Positions 8,465-17,350 of a stretch of DNA of 53,085 nucleotides are shown one piece after another. The notes beneath the pieces are model-generated. The model was given only the letters and a program-made list of their open reading frames with translations. It was not told the origin of the DNA and did not search any database. The position numbers and the translations under genes were made by a program. Each line of letters starts with the position of its first letter. Position 1 is the stretch's first letter. This DNA is from Myxococcota bacterium (lineage in GTDB: Bacteria > Myxococcota_A > UBA9160 > UBA6930), in NCBI GenBank assembly GCA_028277885.1, contig JANQFK010000009.1:1-53085 (forward strand), in the 5' to 3' direction.

Positions 8465-9174
8465 AGGCGCCCGGCAACGTCGCGCGCAGCCTGCGCCCCG
8501 ACGCCGAGATCGAGCTGTTCGACCTCGACTACTCGGTTCAGATGGGCGCCCCCGGCAACCCCAGCCACCGCGAGCGCTTCGTCAACGACCTGCAGACCAA
8601 CGGCGGCCGCGTCGAGCACGGCGGCAACGTCTACGTGCCCTTCCCCATCACCCTCGAGGGCACCAAGCGGAGCGCCGAGGGCACGACCGCCCGGCCCGTG
8701 CTGCGCGTGGGCAACGGCAACGGCGCCATCTCGGCGCTGATCCGGACGGTGCCGGGGAAGCTCCTCGGCGCGCTCCTGCTGCGCCGCTCCATCTTCGCCC
8801 GCCACCTGGACCACGGCGCCGACCCGGCCGCCCACCAGACCTGGGGTCTCGACGTGTGGCGCCTCGAGCGGCGGCGCAGCGAGAACAAGTTCTGGATCGA
8901 GTTCGAGCTGTCGGCCAAGCCCGACGTCGACGGCTTCGAGCTCCCCGGCCGCCGCGTGGAGCCCGACCTGTGCCCCTTCGCCTACGCCGTGGCGGCCGAC
9001 GGCTGCAGCTGGGTGCCTGGCGCGGGGCCCTACTTCGACGCCAACGACCAGCCCACCGACGCCGCCGGCGACGCCTGCAGCTTCTCCGTCCGCGGCTGCA
9101 AGCTGCGCCACCAGGCCCGCGCGCTCGCGCTGCCCTTCGGCGGCTACCCGGCGGCCGCCTGGGTGCTGCGGTGA
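8455..9174 (+). CDS. Tail tip protein (lambda gpL-like) with four-cysteine iron-sulfur site
   Basis: 239 residues; the GTG at 8455 overlaps the end of the gpM-like gene. The C-terminal third carries Cys173, Cys184, Cys208 and Cys215, the arrangement of the four cysteines that hold a [4Fe-4S] cluster in lambda gpL. The N-terminal two thirds have the distal-tail beta fold with a long Leu-Leu-Gly-Ala-Leu-Leu strand and Trp-Arg-Leu. It works in the tail tip hub. The following gpK-like gene starts at 9171, overlapping the stop. Confidence 0.92.
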   Translation: MAVEAPGNVARSLRPDAEIELFDLDYSVQMGAPGNPSHRERFVNDLQTNGGRVEHGGNVYVPFPITLEGTKRSAEGTTARPVLRVGNGNGAISALIRTVPGKLLGALLLRRSIFARHLDHGADPAAHQTWGLDVWRLERRRSENKFWIEFELSAKPDVDGFELPGRRVEPDLCPFAYAVAADGCSWVPGAGPYFDANDQPTDAAGDACSFSVRGCKLRHQARALALPFGGYPAAAWVLR

Positions 9175-9944
9175 TCCCCGCGTCGGTCCGCCACGACATC
9201 GTCGCGCACGCGCGCCACGAGGCGCCCCGCGAGGCCTGCGGCCTGGCGGTGCGGACGCCCACGGGCGGTTGGCTGCTGCGCCGCGCGCGCAACGTCCACC
9301 CCGAGCCCGAGCACCACTTCGAGCTGGACCGCGAGACGGCGGCCGCGGTGGCGCGCGCCCGGGCGGAGGTGGTCTTCTACTACCACAGCCACCCGACGGG
9401 CTCGGCCGACCCGAGCGAGGCCGATCGCCGCGCGCTCGAGCGCCTCGGCGCCTGGGGCCTGGTCTACGGCGTCGCCGAGGAGCGCTTCGCCAGCTTCCAC
9501 CCCGCCACGGCCTGGCGCTCGATCCGCGGCCGCCGCTGGTCGTGGGAGACGAGCAACTGCTACGACGCCGTGCGCAGCGTCTTCGAGCGCTGCTACGGCC
9601 TGGGGCTGCCCGCCTTCCCAATGCCGCCGCCCGCGGCCTTCCCGCGCCCGGGCGCGCCCCACTTCCGCCGGCGCTGCGAGGCCGCCGGGTTCCGGCAGCT
9701 CGCGCGCGGCGTGCCGCTGTGCGTGGGCGACGTCGTCTCGTTCCGGCTGGTGAGGCGCGAGGAGATCGCCGAGGATCATCTGGGCGTGCTGATCGGCGAC
9801 TCGGCGTTCTTCCACCACCGGATCGGCGAGCTGGCCCGCGACGAGGACTTCTCCCTGCCCTGGCGGCGCCGCGTGGCGTGGGCTTACCGCCACCGGGGCC
9901 TCGAGGCCCAGGGCCGATGCAGACCGACCGGCGTCGTTATCTGA
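9171..9944 (+). CDS. Tail assembly protein with JAMM and NlpC/P60 domains (lambda gpK-like)
   Basis: 257 residues from a GTG overlapping the gpL stop. The N-terminal domain is a JAB/MPN metalloprotease fold with Glu21, the His72-Ser-His74-Pro pair and Asp85 in exact HxHx(10)D spacing, so its zinc site looks intact. The second domain is NlpC/P60-like, with Cys130 in an Asn-Cys-Tyr-Asp motif and His203 in Asp-His-Leu-Gly. This two-domain order is that of lambda gpK, involved in tip assembly and probably peptidoglycan cleavage on entry. The tail-tip gene starts at 9917 inside its end. Confidence 0.93.
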   Translation: MIPASVRHDIVAHARHEAPREACGLAVRTPTGGWLLRRARNVHPEPEHHFELDRETAAAVARARAEVVFYYHSHPTGSADPSEADRRALERLGAWGLVYGVAEERFASFHPATAWRSIRGRRWSWETSNCYDAVRSVFERCYGLGLPAFPMPPPAAFPRPGAPHFRRRCEAAGFRQLARGVPLCVGDVVSFRLVRREEIAEDHLGVLIGDSAFFHHRIGELARDEDFSLPWRRRVAWAYRHRGLEAQGRCRPTGVVI

Positions 9945-12900
9945 GGACCGTCCGGCTCCACGGGGAGCTGGCCGAGCGCTTCGGGCGGACCTTCACGCTG
10001 GCCGTGCGCCACGCCGGCGAGATCGCGGCTGCGCTCGAGGTCCTGCGTCCGGGCTTCAAGCGCGCGCTGCTGGCCAGCCAGGCCGACGGCGTCGGCTATC
10101 GCCTCTTCGTCGACGAGCCCGCCTGCCAGGACGCCGAGCGCCAGCTCGAGTCCCGCATCGACGCGCTGCGCGCCGACCTGCCCGACGGCGCGCCCGTCGA
10201 CATCGTCCCCACGCCGCTCGGGGCCTCGGGGGTGGTGCGGGTCGTCATCGGCGTCGTCCTCATCGTGGCCGGCATCTTTACGGGCAACCCGGGCCTCGTC
10301 CTGCTCGGGATCGGCTACCTCGCCGGCGGCATTGCGCAAATCCTCTCGAAGCCGCCCAGCCTCGACGACTTCGCCGACCAACCCGGCACCGCCTTCGGCG
10401 GCCTCGAGAACACCGTCCAGCAGGGCCACCCCGTGCCCGTGCTCTACGGCGAGGCCGTGATCGGCTCGGCCACCATCGGGCTCTCGACCTTCGCCGCCGG
10501 CTTCGGCTTCCGGGACCAGAAGATCCGCATCCTGGACCTGCTCTCGGAGGGGCCGTGCGAGGGCTTCCCGAGCGCCGACCCGCGGCGCGACGTCTACTTC
10601 AACGAGACGCCGTGGGTGGACGCCCAGGGCAACGTCGCCTTCCGCAACGCCGCGCTTCACCACCGCCCAGGCGACGTCGTGCAGGAGCCCATCGCCGGGT
10701 TCGCCGCCAGCGCCACCACGCAGGCCATCGGCGTGCAGCTGATCTTCGAGCAGCCGGAGACGCGCACCACGCAGGCCTCGGCGCTTGGCGAGGTGCGCAT
10801 CAACCTGGCGTCGCTGGCGAACAACCGGACGTCCAAGAAGGGCGGCTTCCGCGGGGTCTACCTCCACGTCGACATCGAGGTCCGCGACGACGGCGGCACC
10901 TGGATTCACCGGGAGCGCTTCAGCCACGCCTTCGCCTCGTCCTCGCGGCGCAACTTCACCGTCACGGTGCCCGTCGCCGGCACCGGCCCGTGGCACATCA
11001 CGCTCACCAAGGCCGTCCCCGACTCCTCGGGGGCCTACGCCAGCGACGCCGCCTGGCACTCCGTCACCGAGGTCGGCGAGGTCGCCTTCAGCTACCCCTT
11101 CAGCGCGCTCGCCGGCGTCGAGCTGACCTCGAACGAGTTCTCCTCGGTGCCGCGCCGCAACTACCGCTACCGGGGCCGGAAGATCCGCGTGCCCAGCAAC
11201 TACGACCCGGTGGCGCGGACCTACGCGGGCGACTGGGACGGGACCTTCGCGCCGGAGCTGCGCTACTCGCCGAATCCGGCCTGGTGCTGGCTCGATCTGC
11301 TGACCCACCCGCGCTACGGCATGGGCTCCTACGTGCAGCTCGACGACGCCGAGCTGTGGATGCTCTACCGGGCGGCCCAGTACTGCGACGAGCGGGTCGA
11401 CGACGGCCAGGGCGGCCAACAGCCGCGCTTCACCCTCTCGGTGCACATCCGTCGCCGCCGCGAAGCCTGGAGCCTGCTCACCGATCTCGGCAGCGCCTTC
11501 CGCGCCGTGCCCTTCTGGACCGGCGCCCAGGTGGGCGTGTCGCAGGACCGCCCGGGCTCCGAGCTCTACCTCTTCACGCCGGCCAACGTGGTGGACGGGA
11601 TCTTCAGCTACTCCTCGACCCCGCTGCGCCGGCGCGCCAACCGCATCCTGGTGCGGTACGCGAACCCCGACGACTTCGGCCAGCCGGCCGTGGCCCAGGT
11701 GGACGACAAGGCCGCCATTCTCCGCGACGGCCCGCGGCCGCGCGAGATCTCCGCCCTCTACTACGGCACCCGCGGCGAGGCCACGCGCCTCGGACGCTGG
11801 GTTCGGGAGACCGAGAACCGCAACGACGAGGCCGTGCGCTTCAAGACCGGGCTCGAGGGGCACGCGCTCATGCCCGGCGAGATCTTCGCCACCATCGACC
11901 CGCTGCGCGGCGGCGAGCGCACCGGCGGCCGTGTCGCCGGCGCCGGCGACGCCTACGTCGACCTCGACCGGGACGTCACGCTCCAGCCCGGCTCGAGCTA
12001 CCAGGTGGCGGTCGTCGGGCCCGACACGATCGACTTCCGCACCGCGCCCAACAACGCCGGCAGCCTGGTGCTCTCGCAGGCCCCGGGCGGCGGGGACTTC
12101 CGGTCGGCGCGGGTGGTGATGGACGCCGATGGCGACGGGATCTTCGAGACCGCGCGCGAGCCCATCGCGTGGGACGGCCCCTCGAAGACCCTGACCCTCC
12201 AGCCGCTCGCCGGCAGCGGGACGCCGGTCGCCTACGAGGTCACCTACCCGACGGCCCTCTTCGAGCGCAACGTCACCAACGCGGCGGGGACGCACCGCCG
12301 CCTGGCGGTCGATGTCGCCTTCCCCGACCGCGTGCGGCCCGAGTCGGTCTGGTACCTGGTGGAGCTCTCGGAGGAGCCCGAGCTGTGGAAGTGCATCGGG
12401 GTCGAGCGCGTGGACGAGGGCGACAGCTACGAGGTGTCCGGGGCGCTCTACGACGACGCCAAGTTTGCGGCGATCGAGCAGGACCTGGCGCTCGAGGACC
12501 CGGACCCCGCGCTCGCCCCGCCCGCCGTCGCCGGCGCGATCCCGGCCCCCCTCGGCCTGGGCGGCACGGTCGAGCTGCGCTCGCTCGCCACCGGCCTCGA
12601 GCCCGTGCTGCGCCTGCGCTGGGCCGATCCCGAGGCGGCGCCCGGCGCCGACCTCATTGCCGGCTACCGAATCAGCTACCGGGCCAACAACGGTCCGATC
12701 ACGCCGGTGCCGGAGCTGGTGGTGGGCAACGAGGCCTTCCTGCCGCTCGGCCAGTTCGGCACCTACGAGGTCACCGTCCAGGCCCAGGGGGTCCTCACCG
12801 GGAAGCTCTCGGCGCCAACGCCGTTTTCGTTCTTCTACGAAAGCGACCTCATCCCCGACCTGGGCGTGAAGGTCACTGGGCTCGAGGTGGTGGGTGGCTC

Positions 12901-14635
12901 GCGCGTCGACCGCTGGCCGGGCGACACGCTGCGCATGCGCTTCCGGATCAACGACGAGCGCTTCGCCCAGGACCTGGGCGCCTCCCCGCAGGACGCCGGC
13001 GTGCTGGCGCCGGTCCTCGAGGGCTTCGTCTACGAGTTCCGCGACCCCGACTCGGGCGCCCTGCTGCGCAGCGGCTTCATCAGCAAGCACCAGCGCAGCT
13101 TCGAGTACGGGCCCGACGCCAACCGCGAGGACGGCGGCCCGCGCCGCGAGCTGCTCGTGCGCGTGATCCCCCGCGACAGCCTGGGGCGCCGCATCGAGGC
13201 CGGCGTGCAGCAGCTCGCCGTCGAGAACCCGCCGCCGCCCGACGTCGCCACCTTCGCGCTCACCACGAGCCTCGGCACCGTCTTCGTCCGCATCACCCCG
13301 GGCACCCCGCGCGACCCCGACACGGCGGGCTTCCTGGTCTTCGCCGGCGCCGTGCCCGACTTCCCGGCCAACGCCGCGAGCCGCGTCGCCATCTCCGCGA
13401 CGCCCGACCTCAACTTCGACGCGCCCTCGACGGGGTCCCTCTACGTGCGGGTCGCGGAGTTCGACCGCTTCTTCGACGTTGAGCGCATCGCCGAGCTGGA
13501 CGTCGAGGCGCTGCTCAACGTGAGCCCCAGCCACGAGGTCACCACCTCACGCACCGTCGGCTTCGACGTCGTCAGCAGCCACTTGGTCGCCAGCTCGACG
13601 GCGAACAGCATCACCGTCCAGGGCGGCGGTCTGCAGGTCGACGCCCACGTGGGCCAGAAGATCGCGGTGACGGCGGTGGTCGACTCGGAGAGCAACGCCC
13701 TGGGCACGGTGCGGGAGGTCGCGTCCAACACCGTGGACACCCTGGTGCTGGTGGGCGATCTGCGCGAGTCCACCCCGCTCGACGCCGGCGACGCCCTCGA
13801 CATCATCGACTCCGACATCGCCGACGGGGCCATCGACTCCCTGGTGGTGCGGGAGCTGACCCTCGAGACCGTCAACTTCATGAACGACCTCGCCAGCTTG
13901 ATCGACGAGGCGAAGGACGACAGCACCCGCAGCCTCTTCGTGCCGGGCACCTTCCCGGTCGACGACGGCTGGACGCCGTGGGTCACCGTCGAGGAGCTGA
14001 GTACGACGCTGCTCGGCAACGTCCCCGTGTGGGTCATCATGCAGGCCTTTCTCGCCATCCGGTCGTTCGGCAGCTCGGCCAGCCTGAACACCGCCCTGGT
14101 GCCCGACGGGGTGCTGCGCCAGTTCGGGCCGCGCCTGCAGATTCGCGTGGTGCGCGACCTGGGCGGGCCGTCGGAGACCGTCGTGTGGTCCTCGGACGAC
14201 GTCACGCTCTCCTCGGTCGGCAACTGGCCCGGCGGCGCCGCCACCGAGCTCGACCTCCCGGGCAGCGGCCTGCAGACCTACACCGTGCAGGCGCGCTGGG
14301 CGTTCTTCCTCTACGAGGAGGGCGTGGCCGACTTCACCAACGGCAGCACGACCGTCGCGGGCACCGGCACGGGGTGGAGCGAGTTCGGCTTTGGGCCCGA
14401 CGTGTTCACGCCGCCGATCAACCACTTTGAGGTCCGGCGGCTCTCGCCGCTCTCGGCCTGGCGCGGGCTCACGGTCCCGGTCATGCCGAATTGGCCCGTC
14501 GAGAACCTCGCCCTCTCGAGCGCGTGGCCCGACGCGTCGAGCACCGGCTCCGCCTACCAGATCCGGCACCAGGTGCCCCGCCTCACGGTCGACGTCACCA
14601 AGACGCGCATGTTGCTCACGGAGAAGCGGCTCTAG
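9917..14635 (+). CDS. Fused tail assembly/tip attachment protein (lambda gpI + gpJ)
   Basis: 1572 residues, ATG at 9917 inside the end of the gpK-like gene. Residues 1-150 match gpI in layout: a ubiquitin-like beta start, then two hydrophobic segments at about 102-140 ending in Ala-Gln-Ile-Leu-Ser-Lys. From about residue 200 the gpJ pattern begins with Ile-Leu-Asp-Leu-Leu-Ser-Glu-Gly-Pro and continues through hub domains, an Arg-Tyr-Gly-Met-Gly region and fibronectin-like C-terminal domains. A DxDxDG loop lies at Asp736-Asp740. No stop separates the I and J parts. It forms the central hub and probably the receptor-binding fibre. Confidence 0.92.
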   Translation: MQTDRRRYLRTVRLHGELAERFGRTFTLAVRHAGEIAAALEVLRPGFKRALLASQADGVGYRLFVDEPACQDAERQLESRIDALRADLPDGAPVDIVPTPLGASGVVRVVIGVVLIVAGIFTGNPGLVLLGIGYLAGGIAQILSKPPSLDDFADQPGTAFGGLENTVQQGHPVPVLYGEAVIGSATIGLSTFAAGFGFRDQKIRILDLLSEGPCEGFPSADPRRDVYFNETPWVDAQGNVAFRNAALHHRPGDVVQEPIAGFAASATTQAIGVQLIFEQPETRTTQASALGEVRINLASLANNRTSKKGGFRGVYLHVDIEVRDDGGTWIHRERFSHAFASSSRRNFTVTVPVAGTGPWHITLTKAVPDSSGAYASDAAWHSVTEVGEVAFSYPFSALAGVELTSNEFSSVPRRNYRYRGRKIRVPSNYDPVARTYAGDWDGTFAPELRYSPNPAWCWLDLLTHPRYGMGSYVQLDDAELWMLYRAAQYCDERVDDGQGGQQPRFTLSVHIRRRREAWSLLTDLGSAFRAVPFWTGAQVGVSQDRPGSELYLFTPANVVDGIFSYSSTPLRRRANRILVRYANPDDFGQPAVAQVDDKAAILRDGPRPREISALYYGTRGEATRLGRWVRETENRNDEAVRFKTGLEGHALMPGEIFATIDPLRGGERTGGRVAGAGDAYVDLDRDVTLQPGSSYQVAVVGPDTIDFRTAPNNAGSLVLSQAPGGGDFRSARVVMDADGDGIFETAREPIAWDGPSKTLTLQPLAGSGTPVAYEVTYPTALFERNVTNAAGTHRRLAVDVAFPDRVRPESVWYLVELSEEPELWKCIGVERVDEGDSYEVSGALYDDAKFAAIEQDLALEDPDPALAPPAVAGAIPAPLGLGGTVELRSLATGLEPVLRLRWADPEAAPGADLIAGYRISYRANNGPITPVPELVVGNEAFLPLGQFGTYEVTVQAQGVLTGKLSAPTPFSFFYESDLIPDLGVKVTGLEVVGGSRVDRWPGDTLRMRFRINDERFAQDLGASPQDAGVLAPVLEGFVYEFRDPDSGALLRSGFISKHQRSFEYGPDANREDGGPRRELLVRVIPRDSLGRRIEAGVQQLAVENPPPPDVATFALTTSLGTVFVRITPGTPRDPDTAGFLVFAGAVPDFPANAASRVAISATPDLNFDAPSTGSLYVRVAEFDRFFDVERIAELDVEALLNVSPSHEVTTSRTVGFDVVSSHLVASSTANSITVQGGGLQVDAHVGQKIAVTAVVDSESNALGTVREVASNTVDTLVLVGDLRESTPLDAGDALDIIDSDIADGAIDSLVVRELTLETVNFMNDLASLIDEAKDDSTRSLFVPGTFPVDDGWTPWVTVEELSTTLLGNVPVWVIMQAFLAIRSFGSSASLNTALVPDGVLRQFGPRLQIRVVRDLGGPSETVVWSSDDVTLSSVGNWPGGAATELDLPGSGLQTYTVQARWAFFLYEEGVADFTNGSTTVAGTGTGWSEFGFGPDVFTPPINHFEVRRLSPLSAWRGLTVPVMPNWPVENLALSSAWPDASSTGSAYQIRHQVPRLTVDVTKTRMLLTEKRL

Positions 14636-14637
14636 CC

Positions 14638-15096
14638 GTGGCGGCCCGCGGGCGACGCTACCGGCGCTGGGTGCGCCTCGACCGCTTCGGCCGCGTCGCA
14701 GCGCAGCGGGTCAGCTCGCAGCGCCTCGGGCCGCCGTGGGTCCGGGTGGCCGCCCAGGACCAGCACCGGCTCCTGCCCGACGCGCGCGGCGTCCTCGTGC
14801 ACCCCAAGACCGGCCGCGTGGTGGCGGTCCCGGTGATCCGCCTCGGGGTCGCGCCGACCACCTTCGCGGCCGACGGCCGGCGCGCGGCCGTGATCGTGGT
14901 GCGCGACGTGCCGGGGGGCGTCGACCGCGTGCGCCTCAAGGTGAACGACGCCGAGGTGTGGGTCCGCCCGGGCGTTCCGGCCGCGCTGCCCGCGCCCACG
15001 ACGCCGGCGACGTGGACCGTTACCCTCGCCGACGGCCGCTTCGACGCCCGCGTCCGCGAGCACCTGGTGACGGCCACCGCCCCCGAGGAGAGATGA
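14638..15096 (+). CDS. Hypothetical beta-rich protein after tail tip
   Basis: 152 residues from the GTG at 14638, two bases after the tip-gene stop. The N-terminus is Arg-rich; the rest is Val-rich with alternating strands and ends in a Thr-rich beta segment, which suggests an immunoglobulin-like or beta-sandwich fold. I do not recognise the family. Tight packing with gpJ and the ATGA overlap with the next gene place it in the late operon, so a virion or fibre-assembly role is likely (inference). Confidence 0.7.
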   Translation: MAARGRRYRRWVRLDRFGRVAAQRVSSQRLGPPWVRVAAQDQHRLLPDARGVLVHPKTGRVVAVPVIRLGVAPTTFAADGRRAAVIVVRDVPGGVDRVRLKVNDAEVWVRPGVPAALPAPTTPATWTVTLADGRFDARVREHLVTATAPEER

Positions 15097-15587
15097 GCGC
15101 CACGGGCCCTCCGATCGATCGCGTCGCCGTGCCGGGGCTCCCGCCCGAGGCGGCGGCGGCCGCGGGCGGACCGCCGGGCGGCATCACGGCCGATGCCGTG
15201 TGGAAGCGCCTGTGCGCGCTCCAGGGCGACCTCGCCCACTTCCGCGCCGCCCAGGACGCCGTCGCCGGCGAGCTGCGCGGCATGCGCGGCACCCTCGACG
15301 CGATCCTCGAGGCCATCCGCACCAACAACGACACCACCGAGGCCGGCGGCCGCCGCGTCGAGCGCGGCCTCGAGGAGCTGGCGAAGAACCGCCGCGCCAT
15401 GGGCCAGGCGATCGGCCGGTTCCGCGAGTCCGCGGAGCCGCTCGCCGCCTTCGCGCGCGCGCTGCCCGACCTGGTGCCGGCCCTCGAGGCCCTCGCGCCG
15501 CTGCTCGAGCAGCGCAACGCCGTGGACGTCCTGCTGCGCCAGGTCCTCGAGCGCGTGCTCGAGCGCGTGCCGGACGCCGGCGGGTGA
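15093..15587 (+). CDS. Hypothetical coiled-coil protein
   Basis: 164 residues, ATG overlapping the previous stop (ATGA). After a Pro/Ala/Gly-rich start, residues about 35-110 look like one long amphipathic helix with regular Leu/Ile spacing, then a second helical hairpin rich in Leu-Glu. There is no membrane segment. It could be a trimeric stalk, fibre adaptor or chaperone. It is translationally linked to the acyltransferase gene that begins at 15584, overlapping its stop. Confidence 0.7.
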   Translation: MSATGPPIDRVAVPGLPPEAAAAAGGPPGGITADAVWKRLCALQGDLAHFRAAQDAVAGELRGMRGTLDAILEAIRTNNDTTEAGGRRVERGLEELAKNRRAMGQAIGRFRESAEPLAAFARALPDLVPALEALAPLLEQRNAVDVLLRQVLERVLERVPDAGG

Positions 15588-16567
15588 ACGAGCCGCCGGC
15601 GGCGGAGCTGCCCCTGCGCCGCGGGGAGCTCCAGCTCGCCAGTGCCGTGCTCGGGCCCGGGTGGATGCACGAGGCGGCCCGCGCCCACGGGGGCGGCGAC
15701 CCCGTGGCGGGGGCGCCGGGCGCCTACGCGGAGGCCCGGGAGCTGCTGCGCACCCTGCTCGGCCCGGTGCGTCGCCGCGAGCGCCGGGCGGCCGCGCGGG
15801 CTCACCCGGGGGACGCGGCCGCGGCCCGCGCAGGGTGGCTTCGCCGGTGGCGCCAGGTCAAGCGATCGGTGCACGCCCTGGGCGGTTGGCCGCAGTGGAC
15901 CCCCCTCGAGCCCGTCACGGCCGCCTGGCGGCGTTTGGCGGCGGATTTGGAGCCCGACCGGTGGCCGATCGACGGTTTCCGGCTTGCCGTGGCCACCGAG
16001 GGCGTCTCGCCGGGGGTCTTTCGCACCGCCGTGGCGGTGGCCCTCGGGGAGCTGCTCGACGCCGAGCCCGGGCTCCACCGGGCCTTCATCGACGGCCGGA
16101 CCTGGTACCGGCGCGGCCCGGTGCGCGTGCTCGAGACGGTGCGCCTGGCGTGCGACGAGATCCGGCCGATTGCCTACGCGGTGGCCGGGCTGCGCGAGGT
16201 CGCCGTCGCTCGCCGGCGGGCGCTGCGCCAGGCGCGCGAGGTCTTCGGCCATCCGCTCGAGCGCGCCGGCCTCGACCTGGTGGCGGCCTGGTGCCGGGCG
16301 GGCTTCCTCGCCTCGCCAGCCAGCCTGGCGCTCACCGACCTGCTGGGCTCGGGCGTCGCGGTGGGCCTGCCGGCGCTGGTCCGCGGCAACGGCGTGCCGC
16401 TGGCCGTCGCGCTCGGCGACGAGATCGAGCCCGGCCGCCGCACGCTCGGCATCCGGGTTGACCACCGCGCCCTCGACGCCGACCATGGCGGCCGCGTTCA
16501 CGCCCACCTCGCCACGGAGGTCCCCCGCCTGTGCCGGACGCTGCGTCGCACCGCCCCCGCCGCGTGA
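15584..16567 (+). CDS. E2-like (CAT-fold) acyltransferase
   Basis: 327 residues from a GTG overlapping the previous stop. The C-terminal 100 residues follow the catalytic domain of 2-oxoacid dehydrogenase E2 acyltransferases: a Thr-Asp-Leu-Leu-Gly-Ser-Gly segment, a run of short strands, then Val-Asp-His-Arg-Ala-Leu-Asp with His294 and Asp298 in the HxxxD position. The usual Gly after that Asp is Ala299. The middle has the expected helix before a Pro-Gly-Leu element, like the E2 Pro-x-Leu-Asn segment. There is no lipoyl domain and no E1 or E3. It would transfer an acyl group from CoA or a carrier to an unknown acceptor. It lies between tail genes and a dehydrogenase. Confidence 0.7.
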   Translation: MNEPPAAELPLRRGELQLASAVLGPGWMHEAARAHGGGDPVAGAPGAYAEARELLRTLLGPVRRRERRAAARAHPGDAAAARAGWLRRWRQVKRSVHALGGWPQWTPLEPVTAAWRRLAADLEPDRWPIDGFRLAVATEGVSPGVFRTAVAVALGELLDAEPGLHRAFIDGRTWYRRGPVRVLETVRLACDEIRPIAYAVAGLREVAVARRRALRQAREVFGHPLERAGLDLVAAWCRAGFLASPASLALTDLLGSGVAVGLPALVRGNGVPLAVALGDEIEPGRRTLGIRVDHRALDADHGGRVHAHLATEVPRLCRTLRRTAPAA

Positions 16568-17310
16568 TCGTGATCGGTGGCTCCTCGGGCATCGGCGCCG
16601 CCATCGCGGCGCGCTGCCGCGCCGAGGGCCACCGCGTCGTGTGCGCGCAGCGCCGCGCCGGCGCGACCGACACGGTGCGCCTCGATCTGCGGGAGCCCTT
16701 CGCGTCGATCAACGGGGCCCTCGAGGCCGCGGTGCGCATGCTGGGCGGGCTCGATTGGCTGGTCGTCTCGGGCGGCACCGCCGGCTACCAGGAGTCCGCC
16801 CACGGCGCCGCGCTGAAGCAGGCGCGCGCCGAGGAGCGGCGCACCGGGGACCGCCCGCTCGACCGCTACCTCGAGGTCGCCGAGGAGACCATGCGCACCA
16901 GCGCCATCGGGCCGATCCTGGCGCTCGAGGCCGCCTTCCGGTTCCTCGAGCGGCCGCCGCACGACCCCGAACCCTCGCGCGCGTTGCTGATCGGCTCGAC
17001 CATCACCCAAGCGCCGCCTCCCGACCTGGCGTGGTACGCCGCCGCCAAGGCGGCCGCCCAGGTGGCCTACCTGGGCCTCGCCCGCCGCATGGCGCGCCAC
17101 GGCGTGCGCGTGAACGTGCTCGCCACCGGGTGGGCCCGCACCCCCATGACCGAGGCCATCGCCCCGGCCAAGCTCACCAAGATCCTGCGGGCGGTGGCGC
17201 TGGGCCGCATGGCCGAGCCCGAGGAGATCGCCGACGCCGCTTACGCCGTCCTGGCGGGCAGCGCCTACTTCGCGGGCGATACGATCGAAGTTTCCGGGGG
17301 TCTGCCCTAG
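16531..17310 (+). CDS. Short-chain dehydrogenase/reductase (SDR)
   Basis: 259 residues, the normal length for classical SDRs. Gly16-Gly-Ser-Ser-Gly-Ile-Gly22 is the NAD(P)-binding turn. Tyr169-x-x-x-Lys173 is the catalytic pair, with a Gly-Ser-Thr segment supplying the serine. The C-terminus ends in Val-Ser-Gly-Gly as in FabG-like enzymes. The NNAG motif is replaced by Ser-Gly-Gly-Thr. I chose GTG 16531 because GGAGG lies 10 bases upstream; GTG 16564, overlapping the acyltransferase stop, is the alternative. The substrate is unknown. Overlap with the acyltransferase gene suggests one pathway. Confidence 0.92.
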   Translation: MPDAASHRPRRVIVIGGSSGIGAAIAARCRAEGHRVVCAQRRAGATDTVRLDLREPFASINGALEAAVRMLGGLDWLVVSGGTAGYQESAHGAALKQARAEERRTGDRPLDRYLEVAEETMRTSAIGPILALEAAFRFLERPPHDPEPSRALLIGSTITQAPPPDLAWYAAAKAAAQVAYLGLARRMARHGVRVNVLATGWARTPMTEAIAPAKLTKILRAVALGRMAEPEEIADAAYAVLAGSAYFAGDTIEVSGGLP

Positions 17311-17350
17311 CCTCGCCGCCGCCACCCACCACCCCAGGGGACCCCGCGGC

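Noticed and set aside
9884..13534. Long minus-strand frame opposite the tail-tip gene, and a 975-codon frame on the plus strand at 10555-13482
   Set aside because: Both lie within the clear gpI/gpJ-like gene and have Arg/Pro/Gly-rich low-complexity composition.
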